A stretch of DNA of 64,000 nt from Parasponia andersonii (Eukaryota; Streptophyta; Magnoliopsida; Rosales; Cannabaceae). Under the pieces are notes generated by a model. It was not told the DNA's origin and searched no databases. It saw only the letters and a program-made list of their open reading frames with translations. Position numbers and translations under genes: made by a program. The stretch spans positions 172,893-236,892 of the forward strand of contig JXTB01000100.1 in the NCBI GenBank assembly GCA_002914805.1. The letters are read 5' to 3'. Shown here one piece after another: positions 51,885-63,474 of the stretch (position 1 is the first letter of the stretch; every line of letters begins with the position of its first letter).

Positions 51885-52035
51885 AAAGCATGTGATATAA
51901 ATATATTTATTAGCAATATTAGAACAAATTATTTTGAAGAATCAAAGGGAGAGAGAGACCTTGAAAAGCTTTGCGGAGCGTCTCACAATCATCAGCCACT
52001 GGAGGAAGTGGATGAGGCACCGTAAGCGTTGCCAT
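49502..52035 (-). CDS. Annexin, shortened and possibly broken
   Basis: Annexins bind acidic membranes in a calcium-dependent way through four repeats; plant D1/D2-type members are about 316 residues. Exons on minus: 52035-51960, 51098-50900, 50476-50264, 49798-49502 (stop TGA 49504-49502). Exon 1 gives [20 protein letters not shown]; exon 2 opens with the repeat-1 calcium loop [16 protein letters not shown]; exon 3 holds repeat 3 ([26 protein letters not shown]); exon 4 holds repeat 4 ([20 protein letters not shown], ending [10 protein letters not shown]). Odd: exon 2 runs from ALDSELSG straight into [11 protein letters not shown], so about 55 residues and the usual intron are missing, fusing repeat 1 to the end of repeat 2. 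Also, exon 1 ends in phase 1 while exon 2 needs phase 2, so GT-AG splicing gives a frameshift. It may be a pseudogene, a recent deletion allele or an assembly fault. Codon usage and the other exons look intact. Confidence 0.85.
51841..51880. repeat. (GA)n microsatellite in annexin intron 1
   Basis: Forty bases of perfect GA repeat, about 120 bases inside the first intron on the transcript side of the donor. On the sense strand it reads as (CT)n, and it is likely length-variable. Confidence 0.95.
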
Positions 52036-52153
52036 TTTTCCTCTCTCTCAATTAGCACAATGTCTGCAACTCAAAACGCCACTCACGTTTTTCTTATTTG
52101 TTATAAATGTCTTGTCTCCTTTACCTTGAGCACTTCTTATAGCTACAAAATCT

Positions 52154-52164
52154 CATATTTATAA
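52154..52164 (-). promoter_or_regulatory. Candidate annexin TATA box
   Basis: The minus strand reads TTATAAATATGAG about 120 bases before the annexin ATG. An ACGTG core lies nearer the start codon at about 52083-52087 (minus strand AACGTGAG) and could be an ABRE-like site. Confidence 0.4.
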
Positions 52165-52772
52165 TCAAATTTTATGGATAACGTAAAGGGAAGTTCGAAA
52201 TCTATGTGCATTCAATTTCTATTTACATACACACAAATTTTTTTCCAAAAATTATTAATTCTTTGTACATTCATCGTTTTCCAAAAATGCCCTTTTATTT
52301 TTGTTTTTTTCTGTTTTTTAAAATTTTCATCATCAATCTTTAATGTCCAAGTATAAATTTTAACTTTTTTAAAAAATAAGATGAAGTGTTGAAAATAGAT
52401 CACAGATCAATTGAGATCTTATTATATTGTTTTGGGAAAGAATTTGGTTATTTATTGTGTTTTTTTTTTTTTTTTGGGTAGGTTTGCATGATCTAGATTC
52501 CTTTTTAAAGCTAAAACTGATTTGCTAATACTGAAGTTCTATTGCATACAATAGTGAATCACAGTTATCATCTTCTTTTCTATTTCTTTTTCTTTTCTCC
52601 AATTTCTGTCTGTGATTGATCTTGATTAAGATTAAAGATATATATGTATATATATAATATAAATATTAGTTTAAAGGGAATTATATTTATACCGAAATAG
52701 TTTATATTTAATGATTATCACTCTTAGGAAAAAAAAATGGATTTATGTTTTTGAATGCACAAGTACTATACA

Positions 52773-52935
52773 AGAGACGAAGTGGGTTGGCTCAAGTGGT
52801 AAGAGCACCCACTACCTAGGATCTTGGCTATTATCCCGAATTGAGTATGGTGAGAATTGGATAGTAGTAGGTATTTTCTTTTAATTTGTAACAAGTGGAT
52901 GTCATTAGCTGAGCCCCACTTTTTATTAAAAAAAA
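52773..52935 (+). mobile_element. tRNA-derived SINE, copy 1
   Basis: The head contains a tRNA A-box-like stretch (GGTTGGCTCAAGTGGTAAGA). The body ends in a family-specific tail (GTCATTAGCTGAGCCCCACT) and a poly(A) run. Perfect 12-base target duplications AAGTACTATACA lie at 52761-52772 and 52936-52947. The same tail is found in the second copy at 63285-63447. Confidence 0.85.
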
Positions 52936-53857
52936 AAGTACTATACAGAAAAATCTTAGAACTGTTAATATAATCTTAGAACTGTTAATATAGTAGAAAA
53001 TTTCTCACTCTTTCGTCCTATTTTGGTGATTGAGAAGAATTGAAAGAAGATTTTTAAGCTAATTAAACTTGTCCACTTCAGTAATTTAATATATAGAAGA
53101 AATTATAACTGAAATAAATCTAAAATTATGAACAAAGTTAATAAGGGAATGGATTTAGAACTTTCTTAACATAGAAAAAAAAAAAAGAAAAAAAATTCTT
53201 AGACTTTTAGCCTTCTAGGAAAACAATTCAATGTTTTTCATTAATATCAAATAAAATATTTTATTTATGTTTTTGTATTAAATCTCGTTAAATTCAAATA
53301 TATAGTTAAAATTGGAGTTTAAAATTATTGTAAAAATGTTATTATTCTTTAAAATTGTCGATTAATATCCACAAATTTAGATCAAAGACAACCATCTAGA
53401 TCAAAATTTGATTTGTGATATTTGAAGAATCCAATTATAACAGCTTTCTTTATTAAAAAAAATATAACAATTTTCAATACATAATTTTTTTTGAATTAAA
53501 AATATTAATTCTCTTTCAACAATTTTAACTATAACCTTAATTATATATGTAGATTTAATTAGATTTGATAGAAAAATATAAATAAAAAGATTTATTTGAT
53601 ATTAGTAAAAAGTGAGGTTTTTTTTTTCTCTAGAAGGCAGTAAAGAAATGTTTCTTGTTGTTTTAATTTTAGGTTTTTTTTTAAAAAAAAAAAACATACA
53701 TTTATTGAGGTGTGTATAGAGAACGTTCACGTCTAGAAGCCAAAAACCCAAACACGATTATCTTGCCCTATACTGTCACATCTTTTGTTTTTTTTTTTTT
53801 TTTTCTGTTATTATTTTTCTAGGAGTATCTTTTGCTTATGTTAAGACATAATTAAAT

Positions 53858-54037
53858 GATATATTATTGATACAATTCTTATAGTTTAATCAAATTTTAT
53901 TTTTTTAATAGAGAATATTCGTATTATTTTCATCAGAGTAACATGTCGATATATTATTGATACAATTCTTATAGTTTAATCAAATTTTATTTTTTTAATA
54001 GAGAATATTCGTATTATTTTCATCATAGTAACATGTC
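53858..54037. repeat. 90-bp tandem duplication, nearly identical
   Basis: Units begin GATATATTATTGATACAATT at 53858 and 53948 and end AGTAACATGTC. I find one difference in 90 bases (CATCAGAG versus CATCATAG). It is non-coding, and either very recent or an assembly artefact. Confidence 0.95.
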
Positions 54038-54039
54038 AT

Positions 54040-56055
54040 TTTTCATATATCAGAATTAACTTTTTTTAAAAGATATCAGAATTAACTTCTATGTTTTTAC
54101 AATCATTAATTGCCCAAGGATGTCGACAATAAATCGTTAATGGGTGTGTCATTCTTTTGGATCAAATGTGTAGAGAAGCATTTTTATTTTAGTTTTTGTT
54201 TTTTTATTTATTCAAACGAAAGTATAGAAATGTTTCTTATTATTGTAATTTAGATTTTTTTTTCGAGTTATTGTCATGTAGATTTTTAAAACGGCAAATA
54301 TTTGGGGACCGTTTGGTAACATGTTATAAGCAGTTTTTTTTTGTCATTGTTTTTGGTTTATAGTTCAAAAAATGGAAAATATTTAATAAAAACATATGTG
54401 GTAAAAATTTATATTTATCTAACATTTAACGAGATTTTTTAATTTTGAAAACAAAGGTTTTGTTTCAAAATTTTTTTAATCATTTTTCTAATTTAAAAAA
54501 AAAAATCTGTCACAAATACAATGACCCAATGACAGCAAGATCAGCAACCATTGATAATGCCATGGACCTTGATGACGTCGATGAGCCCAGACGAGGGCAA
54601 CGATTTCATCTCTCTCACTTACTCTTTCTTCTTCCCATCCCTCTCTCCTACTCTTGATTTGAAAATAATTGTAGCAGAAAATATGATCTTTTAAATTTTT
54701 TTTAACATTAAAAGGACTCGATAGAATATCAAGATCATAATCTTGTTACGTTAATTTAATAAAATAAAACTATTTGCATATTAAAACGATTCTAAATTTC
54801 CTATTAACATCTTTAAATCTTCCAATCTTCCAAGCTACGACTCAACACTAAGAATTGACGTGTAGTGTCTATAAAAGCAATAGGAATTCTAACACTATGG
54901 TAATTTTTTTATTCCTTCTTTTTGGTCTCAACGTATAAGAGTAAAAAAATTTCTCCATAGAAAAACTATGGAAAAACGGTGTAGTGGAAAATAATGGGAA
55001 GCAAATAAATATATAGGCATATGTGGGAATGAGAAATTGACTTTTCTATTGCCATAAGAGATCCACGTGCAAACTTTAGGGGAAACCCTGTGGGTTGTGT
55101 GTAGCTCGGAGTTTCAACTCCTAGTGGGACTTTTTCTGGCCGGTTACACAATTTTGAAAAACATTAACCAATAGTTTCCATTTTCTGCAAAATACTATCG
55201 AATAATTTTTTGTATTTTCAAAATAAAAAAAAATAATTAACTCATAATTATTCTTTTAATAATTTATCTTTTAATTTTCAAGTATTAAATAATTAAAAAA
55301 TAAAAGACAATTTAATATTTATATGATACCTAATCCTATCAGATATTATTCACCATAATTAAATAATTAAAAAAAATATCTTTCTTCTAAAAAGATTGCT
55401 ATAGGCATGTAACATATTTAGTGGGATAATCTTGTTCAAACTCATTGGATAGTGGTCCAATTAATTTTCTCATCTTTAATCTATTAGATCTATTACAGTG
55501 TTTAAAAGCTAACCTTATGACCTTATGAACCTATAAAATCAAGTTCCAATAAATTTAATTTATTAAATAAATTTTTCAATAAACAAATATAATTTATTAA
55601 CTCTTGATTACTTCACTGAGTATCTGGAGTTTGCATTCTTCACATTTTAGATAAAAATTACTCAATTAGAACCCTATGATAGCCTATTGATATAACTATA
55701 ATTGACCATCTACCAAAGACTCACAATTAGAGTTAGATCTAAGTCTGTTAACATCTCTAATTATTTCTTTCTCTTAGTATTTTTGTTTCTTTAATGAATA
55801 ATTAATTTATAATTAATTATAAATTATAAATTTCTAACAACTATTATTTGAAATAGTGCGCTTATTGTCCAATACTCGAATTAATACTTAAGGGAATCGC
55901 ATTTTTAACTTCTAAGAAGAGAAGGAGTAGATTTCACATATATTATATATGTTCTCAACAATTTGTAACATAGTGTCTATAAAATACTAAGATCCTTGTA
56001 AATCAAAAGATATAATATGACAAGCAGGAGTTCATATTTATTTAGGATTAAGATC
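54040..56055. other. AT-rich intergenic DNA
   Basis: No gene is seen. GGGGACCGTTTGGTAAC at about 54306 looks like one MITE end, but no partner end was found. The short ORF at 54445-54657 has no family character. Confidence 0.4.
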
Positions 56056-56059
56056 ATTC

Positions 56060-57336
56060 TATTAGCCCAAAATTAGCTAACTTCAAAAAAGAGTGAATTG
56101 GGTTTTAAAAAATTTTGCAAACTTTTCGAATTAAATAATCAAAATGTGTGAATAATGAATAGAATAAATAAAAATAGAAAATAAACAAGCATAATCTCAA
56201 AATAAATAAATTAAAAAGATTGGATAGAGAGATTGCAAATGCTATTTTTATGAGATTCGACAAACACGATAATTTGCCTATATCTCTAGACATTGGTAAC
56301 TTGCTTCGAGTTTTCTACTATCGAATCAAGATTATAGTGCTCGACCGATCCTTATACAAACAGAGTAAATTTTTCTTAGGTATACCCGAGTCTTTATAAT
56401 AGTCTTAACTCCACCTCTATTATACTTAATTTCGAATTGTTTAGACTCATGTATCAACCTCACCTATACTAAATATTTAGATAATGGCACCAATCTCACC
56501 AATTTATAGGTCGTTTATGACTCTGATACCAACCTCACCTCAATTTAAATGGTTTTTCAATATAAGAATGAATACTTATTCACAAAATCTCCTCACAAAA
56601 TAAGGAATATTATTTTGGCTTAGAAAATTTTGAAAATAATACACAAAATATATTATAAGAATAGATCAATATGATTTGAAAGTTAATTCAATTTAAAAAT
56701 GTGCTTTTTCACTTTGAAAGTAGTTAGATAATAATTTAGGTTCATGTAATCTATATTTCAAGTCTTAAAATAGCTTTTATTTATAAACACTTGAGAAAAC
56801 TAGTTGTTTATAGTTGTTATTAGTTTTTTGTCAAAAATTTGGTTAGTCAAAATTAAAGTTGGTCGACATAAATATAACCGTTAGAGTCCAATATGTCAGT
56901 TTAGCTCCAATAGTCATTTCTGACCACTAGTCTGAAAAGTGGTCGACCAAAATCATTGTTGGCTAACCAAACCTATTTTTGGTCCTTTTTCAAATTCTGA
57001 TAGAATTTGTGGCACTTTTCAAATTCTGGCAGATTTTCAGGCGTTCTTCAACTTCAGACTTCCAAAGTTGTTTTGAATACTTTAAAACATTGAAAATCAA
57101 TTTAAAAAGAATTTTTTGGCTATCAAAATATTATTATATTTATTTTTAAACTTCTAAAATAAGATAATCATCTTAAGCTTAAGATAATTTGAAAATTCTT
57201 TGAAAGCATGAGTCAATGTAAAGAGAATTTTTGTATAATGAACTAAATTGAATACAAGATTAAGCAATATAATATACTCTATCTAAACATGGTCTCTTAT
57301 TTTGATTTTCTATCTTCAAGTTTGATTCTAATAGGT
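56060..57336 (-). repeat. Truncated solo LTR of the SIRE-like family (copy C), fossil
   Basis: It matches LTRs A and B from their TATTAGCCCAAAATTAGC-type start through the CACCTATAC/CACCAA motifs to TTCAAGTTTGATTCTAATAG at 57336, where similarity stops about 170 bases short of the full LTR. There is no internal sequence beside it. It is broken and diverged. Confidence 0.7.
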
Positions 57337-57759
57337 AAAATAATAGTTAATTTTATTGTCTTGATGAAACACATTATTCTGTCACTGTAATTATGGTGTG
57401 TAGCCCTGCAGTTACTAGCCAATTTCGGCCAGTGACAGTAAATTCCTTTTTCAGAATTTTCTGTTACTTGTTTCCACTTCTTTAGTATTTAACTATGCTC
57501 ATTTGCCATTTATATTTTGGCAATTAGTCAAGTATTGCCTTATCAATATTTTTTTGATTTACCTACACGCAATTAATCGTAATTAGGATACCTTTCTATA
57601 GCTATCCAACATGTCTATGCTTATGTTACCAAAAATTGAAATAAGCATCTCCCATTCACTGTGCTACATACCTAGGCCCTAGGCCATGCATGTGGCCTCA
57701 TGTGCAATCTTTACTTAATGTCCAATTTAATTATGTTAAATCAGTCCAATCTAATAAAC

Positions 57760-58765
57760 AATATAACTGATGTGTCGTTAATTACCAAATATAAATAAAA
57801 TCCTCCTATAATTATCCTAATAAACTAGCATAGCAGTAAAAAAAAGGTCGATCCTACAAAGAAATAGTTATTAGCAATCAAAATTCTAATTATTCTAAGT
57901 TAATTACGTGAGGAGTTTTTAATTAATCAAAATAAGTAACTTAAAAAAATATAAACAAAGCGGATGAAAATAAAAATAGAGAAAACTAATAAATAATTAG
58001 CTAAGGATTATTATCCACTACTAACTAATTCGTGAATCTAATTACTAGATTTCACTCTTAATTGTTATCGATTGAAGCTATCAACTTAGGTTAACCCACA
58101 AACGCAACAATAATTTATTTTCTCCTAGGGTATTAAACAAATGCCTATTCTTTCTATTAAACTAAACGGCAAACACACGGTTTAGCAAAAGCAATAAATA
58201 CCGAGAATTAAGTCAATCTAGACTTAAGAGTCTACAAACGTAGATCATCCTAAACTGTACCATATTCTCCATCACAATCAATATATTCAAATGACATCTA
58301 TCAATCATGAAATTGCTATTAACAAATTAGATTTAGCAAACACTCAAACCTAATTCTAGCTTTATATAATTCATATAAATTATTTAATAGACCACCTAAA
58401 CAACTAACATCAATCATAATATACAATAAAGCACAGGAGAATATGAACAAATTCAATGGAGGTAAATCATGAATTAAAAGCAATCAAGTCAACTATATGA
58501 CTAGGGTTTCAAAAGAATTCTTAACTAGGAAGAAATCTGGCCTATGATTGTCTTTGAATTGAAACATATACTCAAACCGAATAAAAACAAAGGAAAAGGG
58601 AAAATAATACACTTTAAAAGAACTGGAATTCTGATAGCAGCCTCCTCAGATCTCTTAGAGCTTTAATCTCATATTCTCTCTCTTGACTCTAGGCACTCTA
58701 GGGTATTTGGCTGAATTCTCTCAGACTGTTTCTAACCTAGAATGGTTCTTTTAGAGAAGATACTA
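57760..58765. repeat. LTR-retrotransposon-like repeat, family uncertain
   Basis: It contains AGGTCGATCCTACAAAGAAA near 57846 and a low-complexity A-rich stretch ending near CTAGGGTTTCAAAAGAATTC (58502), a pattern I associate with plant LTR retrotransposon fragments. It has no ends, no ORFs and no duplications that I can define. Confidence 0.3.
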
Positions 58766-58769
58766 GTCA

Positions 58770-61127
58770 ATGGCATACTTGTAAATAACAAGAAGAGCTA
58801 GAAGTCTGAAACTTGAGATTTTCATCAAAACTCGTTTTTTTAATTCTGTAGACAAGGAGCAGGACAAGTAATTTAGACATAGGATCCGACTCTAAATGAA
58901 GATGAGAGGGAATAACGGATTGACTTTTGTAAAAATCCGGAATTTTTAAGAGTAATTTGGACATTTTACCAATTTTTCAGAAAAAATATTGTGGGGACTA
59001 ATTTGTAAAAGTTTTGTACAGAATGACTAAATTGCAAATTTTGGGAGACTAAATTGATAGAGATTTAAAATTTTGGGGACTTATGTGCAATTTTTGAAAA
59101 ATTGCACAGCCCTATAAGATTGGGCCACGTGGCCCTGCTCAGCAATCCCCTCTCTTCTTCTCTCTCTCCCCCCGAAACTCTCTTTTTCTCTCCTCTCTCG
59201 GATCTCTCAGCCGCACCACCGCAGGACCGCTGCCCAGCCACCGTTTGCCCGCTCCACCGACCGACGAAGGTCCCCCGTGCCGCTCCGAAGCTCCGCCGCC
59301 TATTCCCGATCGTCGCCGCCGCCTGTATCGCCATAAAAAGCCATTGATGCCGTTTTGACCTATTTCGGTTTTTACATCACCGGTGACGATTCCGGCCACC
59401 ATTCGGCCTCAAACCGGTCCCGTTGGATTCGTATCGTCGCAAGGATCATCAAGGTATATATATCTCAACTCCATTTTGCCCGGATTAAAAGTTGCCATTT
59501 TTGGTCATTTCGAGTTTATGGTTGTTGTTCTCGATCCGGCCATTGGATTGTGTTTTTGACTGTATTTTTGGAATGTACTCGGAAAATGGAGAAGTTTGAT
59601 ATATATATATATATATTGTGTAGTTTAGTGATCGGCATAAAAATCGAGATCGGACGGTCAAAATTTTACCTCATTTTGCGTGTCACCAGTCCGGTGTGGG
59701 CCTGGACCCGAATTGGATAAGTTATATGTCTAACCTAGCTATTTTGGGTGCTAGGAATTCAGTGAAGAGGTCCGTTTATGGAATTGAAGCTCCGGTGAGA
59801 AAGTTAGTTTTTCGCATGAGGACAATCGAGGGCTTGGAATTAGTTCCTAATCCTATGGGCGATCGTCAACGACACCTTAAGGACTTAATAGCGTGGTGTC
59901 GCTATTCTGTTGAGATAGGAGTTTAGTTACCTTCGTTTTATACCGTTTTTGAGTAAAAACTTATTTTCTGTAGCATATAAGAACAAGTGTGTTTTTAATG
60001 ATTTGAATTATATGTGATGGAATCTAATTATACGATATATACTATACTGCTCTAGAAATTTGCTGTGTGCAGATTATTTTGGGTATATAAAAAATAGGGT
60101 CATTATACTGTCCGTTTTTCTATAAAACCCTATTATGCATGTTTTACTGAAAAACCAGAGTATAATAGTTTTTACACTTCAGTTCTGTATTGCACGTGTC
60201 ATAGGATCATACATGAGCACTGTGTTAGTATCGTGGATTTTACAGTGTGGCGCTGCGTATCCCACCGTCGGTGAAAGTTCGTAAACTCGCGCGAAGTCTT
60301 GTTACTTCTGATTACCTCCCCATTTAGTAGGTGTAGACAATTCGGTTGCCCCTCCAAGTTTGGTAGGCGACACATAGGTGTTCCCTCCGGGTATAGGCTT
60401 AGGTATCAGGCAGGCTGTTAGGTACACTTAGTGCCATCATCCTGGATTTCCACAGATGAGAGGATGTGAGCTCATGGGTATGGGTTGATTTATGTCATGT
60501 GCATATGGAGTGATGATCTTGATTACACTATTTTATATATATTGGCTCCCGGTTTGGATTATATATATACGTGTATGTATGTTTTGGATTTGAACTAACC
60601 ATGCAGGAGATTTCCATCACTGAACTGTTTTTCCCTGAGGTAACTATTTTTCTACTGGGCATTGTATGCTCACCCCCTATCTTCCTCCTCAGGTAGTGTC
60701 CAGTACGATCTTGTTGATCAAGAGGAGTAAGAGGTCATCTAGATTACAGTTCGTCTCTTGGTAATGCTAGAAGTTTGTTGTCGTAGTCTTTAGACTATTT
60801 GGATTTTGTGTTAGCATTGAACCAAGATTACTGCTTTCTACTTATTTGTAAATTTATGTATACCATTCTGGTGTTTGACTTATGTTATGGATGATGATGA
60901 TGCTGGATTTTATATTTAATTTCACATTTTTAAGTAATTGTTCAATCTATGTTTGATGGTATATACGAACTGTGGGAGAGATTCACGGGATGAAATTCTA
61001 ATTATTTTATTTAAATTGACCGTTTTTATAAAAACTAGAAACTTTGACACATTTCAAATAAATTAAGGAATTTTCCACTTTTGTGAAATTCCCCTTCTGC
61101 CACTAACCCGAATTTTGGGTCGTGACA
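58770..61127 (+). repeat. Solo LTR of a del/Tekay-like Ty3/gypsy element, fossil
   Basis: It ends GAATTTTGGGTCGTGACA at 61127, the usual end of this group. The body carries typical motifs: a GC-rich, pyrimidine-rich leader-like stretch (59140-59450), a CTCCAAGTTTGGTAGGCGAC block near 60353, and GGCATTGTATGCTCACCCCC near 60658. The left boundary is uncertain. No internal coding sequence follows. The GC-rich open frames at 59065-59402 belong to this LTR. Confidence 0.6.
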
Positions 61128-61280
61128 ACCTTGACCCTACCTGCTATTTTCTTTTTCTTGGAGACTACCTGTTGTTGGTTTGCCTTTTGGAAGGAAAATG
61201 ATACGTGGCAAGATCTATGGATGAATATATTGTATATGGTCCGCTCAATAGATTGGTACCAGGAGGACTAGAATTAGGGC

Positions 61281-61406
61281 CTGTTAATTGATGCGAAACT
61301 CGTCTAGATCACATAGTGATACTCATCTAGGCTAAGTAGTTGTCTGTTGATTGATGCGAAACTCGTCTAGATCACGTAGTGATACTCGTCTAGGGTAAGT
61401 AGTTTG
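61281..61406. repeat. 63-bp tandem duplication
   Basis: Units start at 61281 (CTGTTAATTGATGCGAAACT) and 61344 (CTGTTGATTGATGCGAAACT) and differ at a few positions. Each contains CGTCTAGATCAC and the related CGTCTAG/CATCTAG. It is non-coding. Confidence 0.85.
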
Positions 61407-61494
61407 GTAGTTGTTATATTGTGTCTTAGTTGTACTGCATTCCTACTACTTGTAATTGTGTTGTGAACAAAATAATTAAGAGAATATATGTATA

Positions 61495-61786
61495 AACGTT
61501 TGGTGATATTATTAACCAAAATTATTGTACTATTTAAAAGTAGCATCTAAATATTTAATAAATTATAAATTATATATGTTATAAAATAGAATTTTAAGAA
61601 TTTTGTATTATAGCAGCAGAATCAGTTTTATAACTCAAATTCTACTTAAAATAGAGATTACACGATAATTTTTAATATGTCCAAACTAAAAGAGGAATTT
61701 ACCAAACATTTCAACCTCTTCATTTTTTCTCTAACTGCTTTTAAAATCTAAAAACAATATCCACAATCAATATCAAACGAGACCTT
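61495..61786. mobile_element. Possible small MITE
   Basis: The left arm AACGTTTGGTGATATTA (near 61495) and the right arm, read on minus, GGTCTCGTTTGATATTG (ending 61786) are similar. They are flanked by TAA at 61492-61494 and TTA at 61787-61789. The length of about 290 bases and high AT content fit a Tourist-like MITE, but the arms are short and imperfect. Confidence 0.35.
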
Positions 61787-62336
61787 AATTAGAATTATAA
61801 AATAATTGATTGCATAGGACTGATTTTGGGTCAGCTAATTTATAGATATACGGGAAATTTATGAGTTTCACTCATTATATATTCATGTTAATAAGAGATA
61901 GAAAAGTCAATATGTTGCAGATGGTTGACTTTCTAAATGAACTAATTTTATGATTTACTATCTTGATGGGAGATCTCATACCTAAAGATATTGACTTGAG
62001 TAGTTAAAGAGTCACTTAATTTCAGGGCTAATAACTCGGGTATGATAAGTGCCGAAAATAACAAAGAACATATGATTATTAGGTTCATAAAATATTACAT
62101 AATCTCGATTATTCTGAACGCTTACGTGGGCCAATTTTATACAACCTTATTATTGTATCGTATCAAACTCTTTCATAAGTACTCTAGTTGTTAAAAATTG
62201 CTTCAATATTGTTGTTCTGAGAGTTATTTGGATGTCCATATCTTTCCAAAATCTTTAAGATAATAAGAGACGCACTTTTATAAGGATTTAAGAGATATGC
62301 CATTTCGATAAAGAGATGCGCTTTTGTAAGGATTTA

Positions 62337-63468
62337 GGTCATCTTCAATCTAAAATTTAAAATTATCGTAATTTTTACACCATTTTATAATTTTTTTTCA
62401 CACTATTTTTATAGACTATCTCCAACTCAAAATTTTAAATCTTACACCAAAAAAAAATATTCCTTTTCTTTTTCTTATTTTTTTAATTTATGAACAATTA
62501 ATATATTCCACTAATTATTTAATTATATATTCATGCAAACTAAAATTACAATAATTAATCTAATGTACATAAGTAACATCAATTGTATTTGTTAAAGAAA
62601 TTTATTTAAAAGAAAACTTTACATTTAATATTACAACTAAAAAAAATACATTCAACATAACAAATAAAAAAAATTACATTTAATATCACATTCACAACTG
62701 AATACTAATTATTGTTTGACTTTATGTTATAGTTTGCCTTTTTGTATTAGCACTTTATGTTGTAATTTACTTTATGTCATAATTTATCTTTAAATAGTAG
62801 TGGTTTAATGTTTAAGTAGTAAGTTATAATTTACCTTTAAATTTAGTGCTTTTGAAGATTTATATTGCTTTATAGTTGTAATTTATTTGGACTTTAATAT
62901 TTTAATGATTGAATATTAATATTACTTTAATTTATTATTACTTTTGTGTTATATATTTAAATATAGTTTATAAAAAAATGTAAATTTAATTAATAATTGA
63001 ATTAGTAGAATTTTTTAATAATTAAAAGAATTTAAATAAAATCACAAAATTATTAGATAAATAATCGGAAAAAAAAAAGACAGAAAGGGAATAAAATTCA
63101 TTGTCTATTATATGTAAAAAGTAGAATGGGAATTAATAAAGTTTGTTAAAGCTAGAGTGGAAATTCATATTTGGTGATGTACTATTGCAAACTCTAAAAT
63201 AAGGTCACATTTTAAAGGTGGGTTGGAGCTTGGTTTTAACTTCATTTTGGTGCAAAACTTTGAAATAAAGTTCGGTTGGAAATGTCAACTAGGGTTAGCT
63301 CAGTTGGTCCAAAACTTGAGGGATGTGTGTGTGAGTTTGAGGGAGGTCAGGGGTTAAAACCTTGGTAGAGTGTGTGCGTGTTATTTTCCTTTAAATTTGC
63401 AGTAAGTGGTGGTCATTAATTAAGCCCCACTTTATTTTTTTAAAAAAAAAGTTCGGTTGGAAATGCTC
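62337..63468. mobile_element. MITE-like PIF/Harbinger derivative with a nested SINE
   Basis: The left end GGTCATCTTCAATC and the right end, on minus, GAGCATTTCCAACC agree at 9 of 14 positions and lie between TTA at 62334-62336 and TTA at 63469-63471. The interior (62470-63180) is AT-rich with no ORF. The right arm is interrupted by the SINE at 63285-63447 plus its target duplication. A second CATCTCCAACTC-like motif at about 62425 suggests internal rearrangement. Confidence 0.5.
63285..63447 (+). mobile_element. tRNA-derived SINE, copy 2
   Basis: The A-box-like GGGTTAGCTCAGTTGGTCC lies near the start and the B-box-like GGGGTTAAAACCTTGG about 50 bases on. The tail GGTCATTAATTAAGCCCCACT resembles copy 1 and ends in poly(A). 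An 18-base perfect target duplication, AAAGTTCGGTTGGAAATG, lies at 63267-63284 and 63448-63465. The head is better preserved than in copy 1, and the perfect long duplication suggests a young insertion. Confidence 0.9.
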
Positions 63469-63474
63469 TTAAGA

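Noticed and set aside
59065-59402. Overlapping Arg/Pro-rich ORFs on both strands
   Set aside because: GC-rich leader region of a del/Tekay-like LTR; open on both strands because of composition, not selection.
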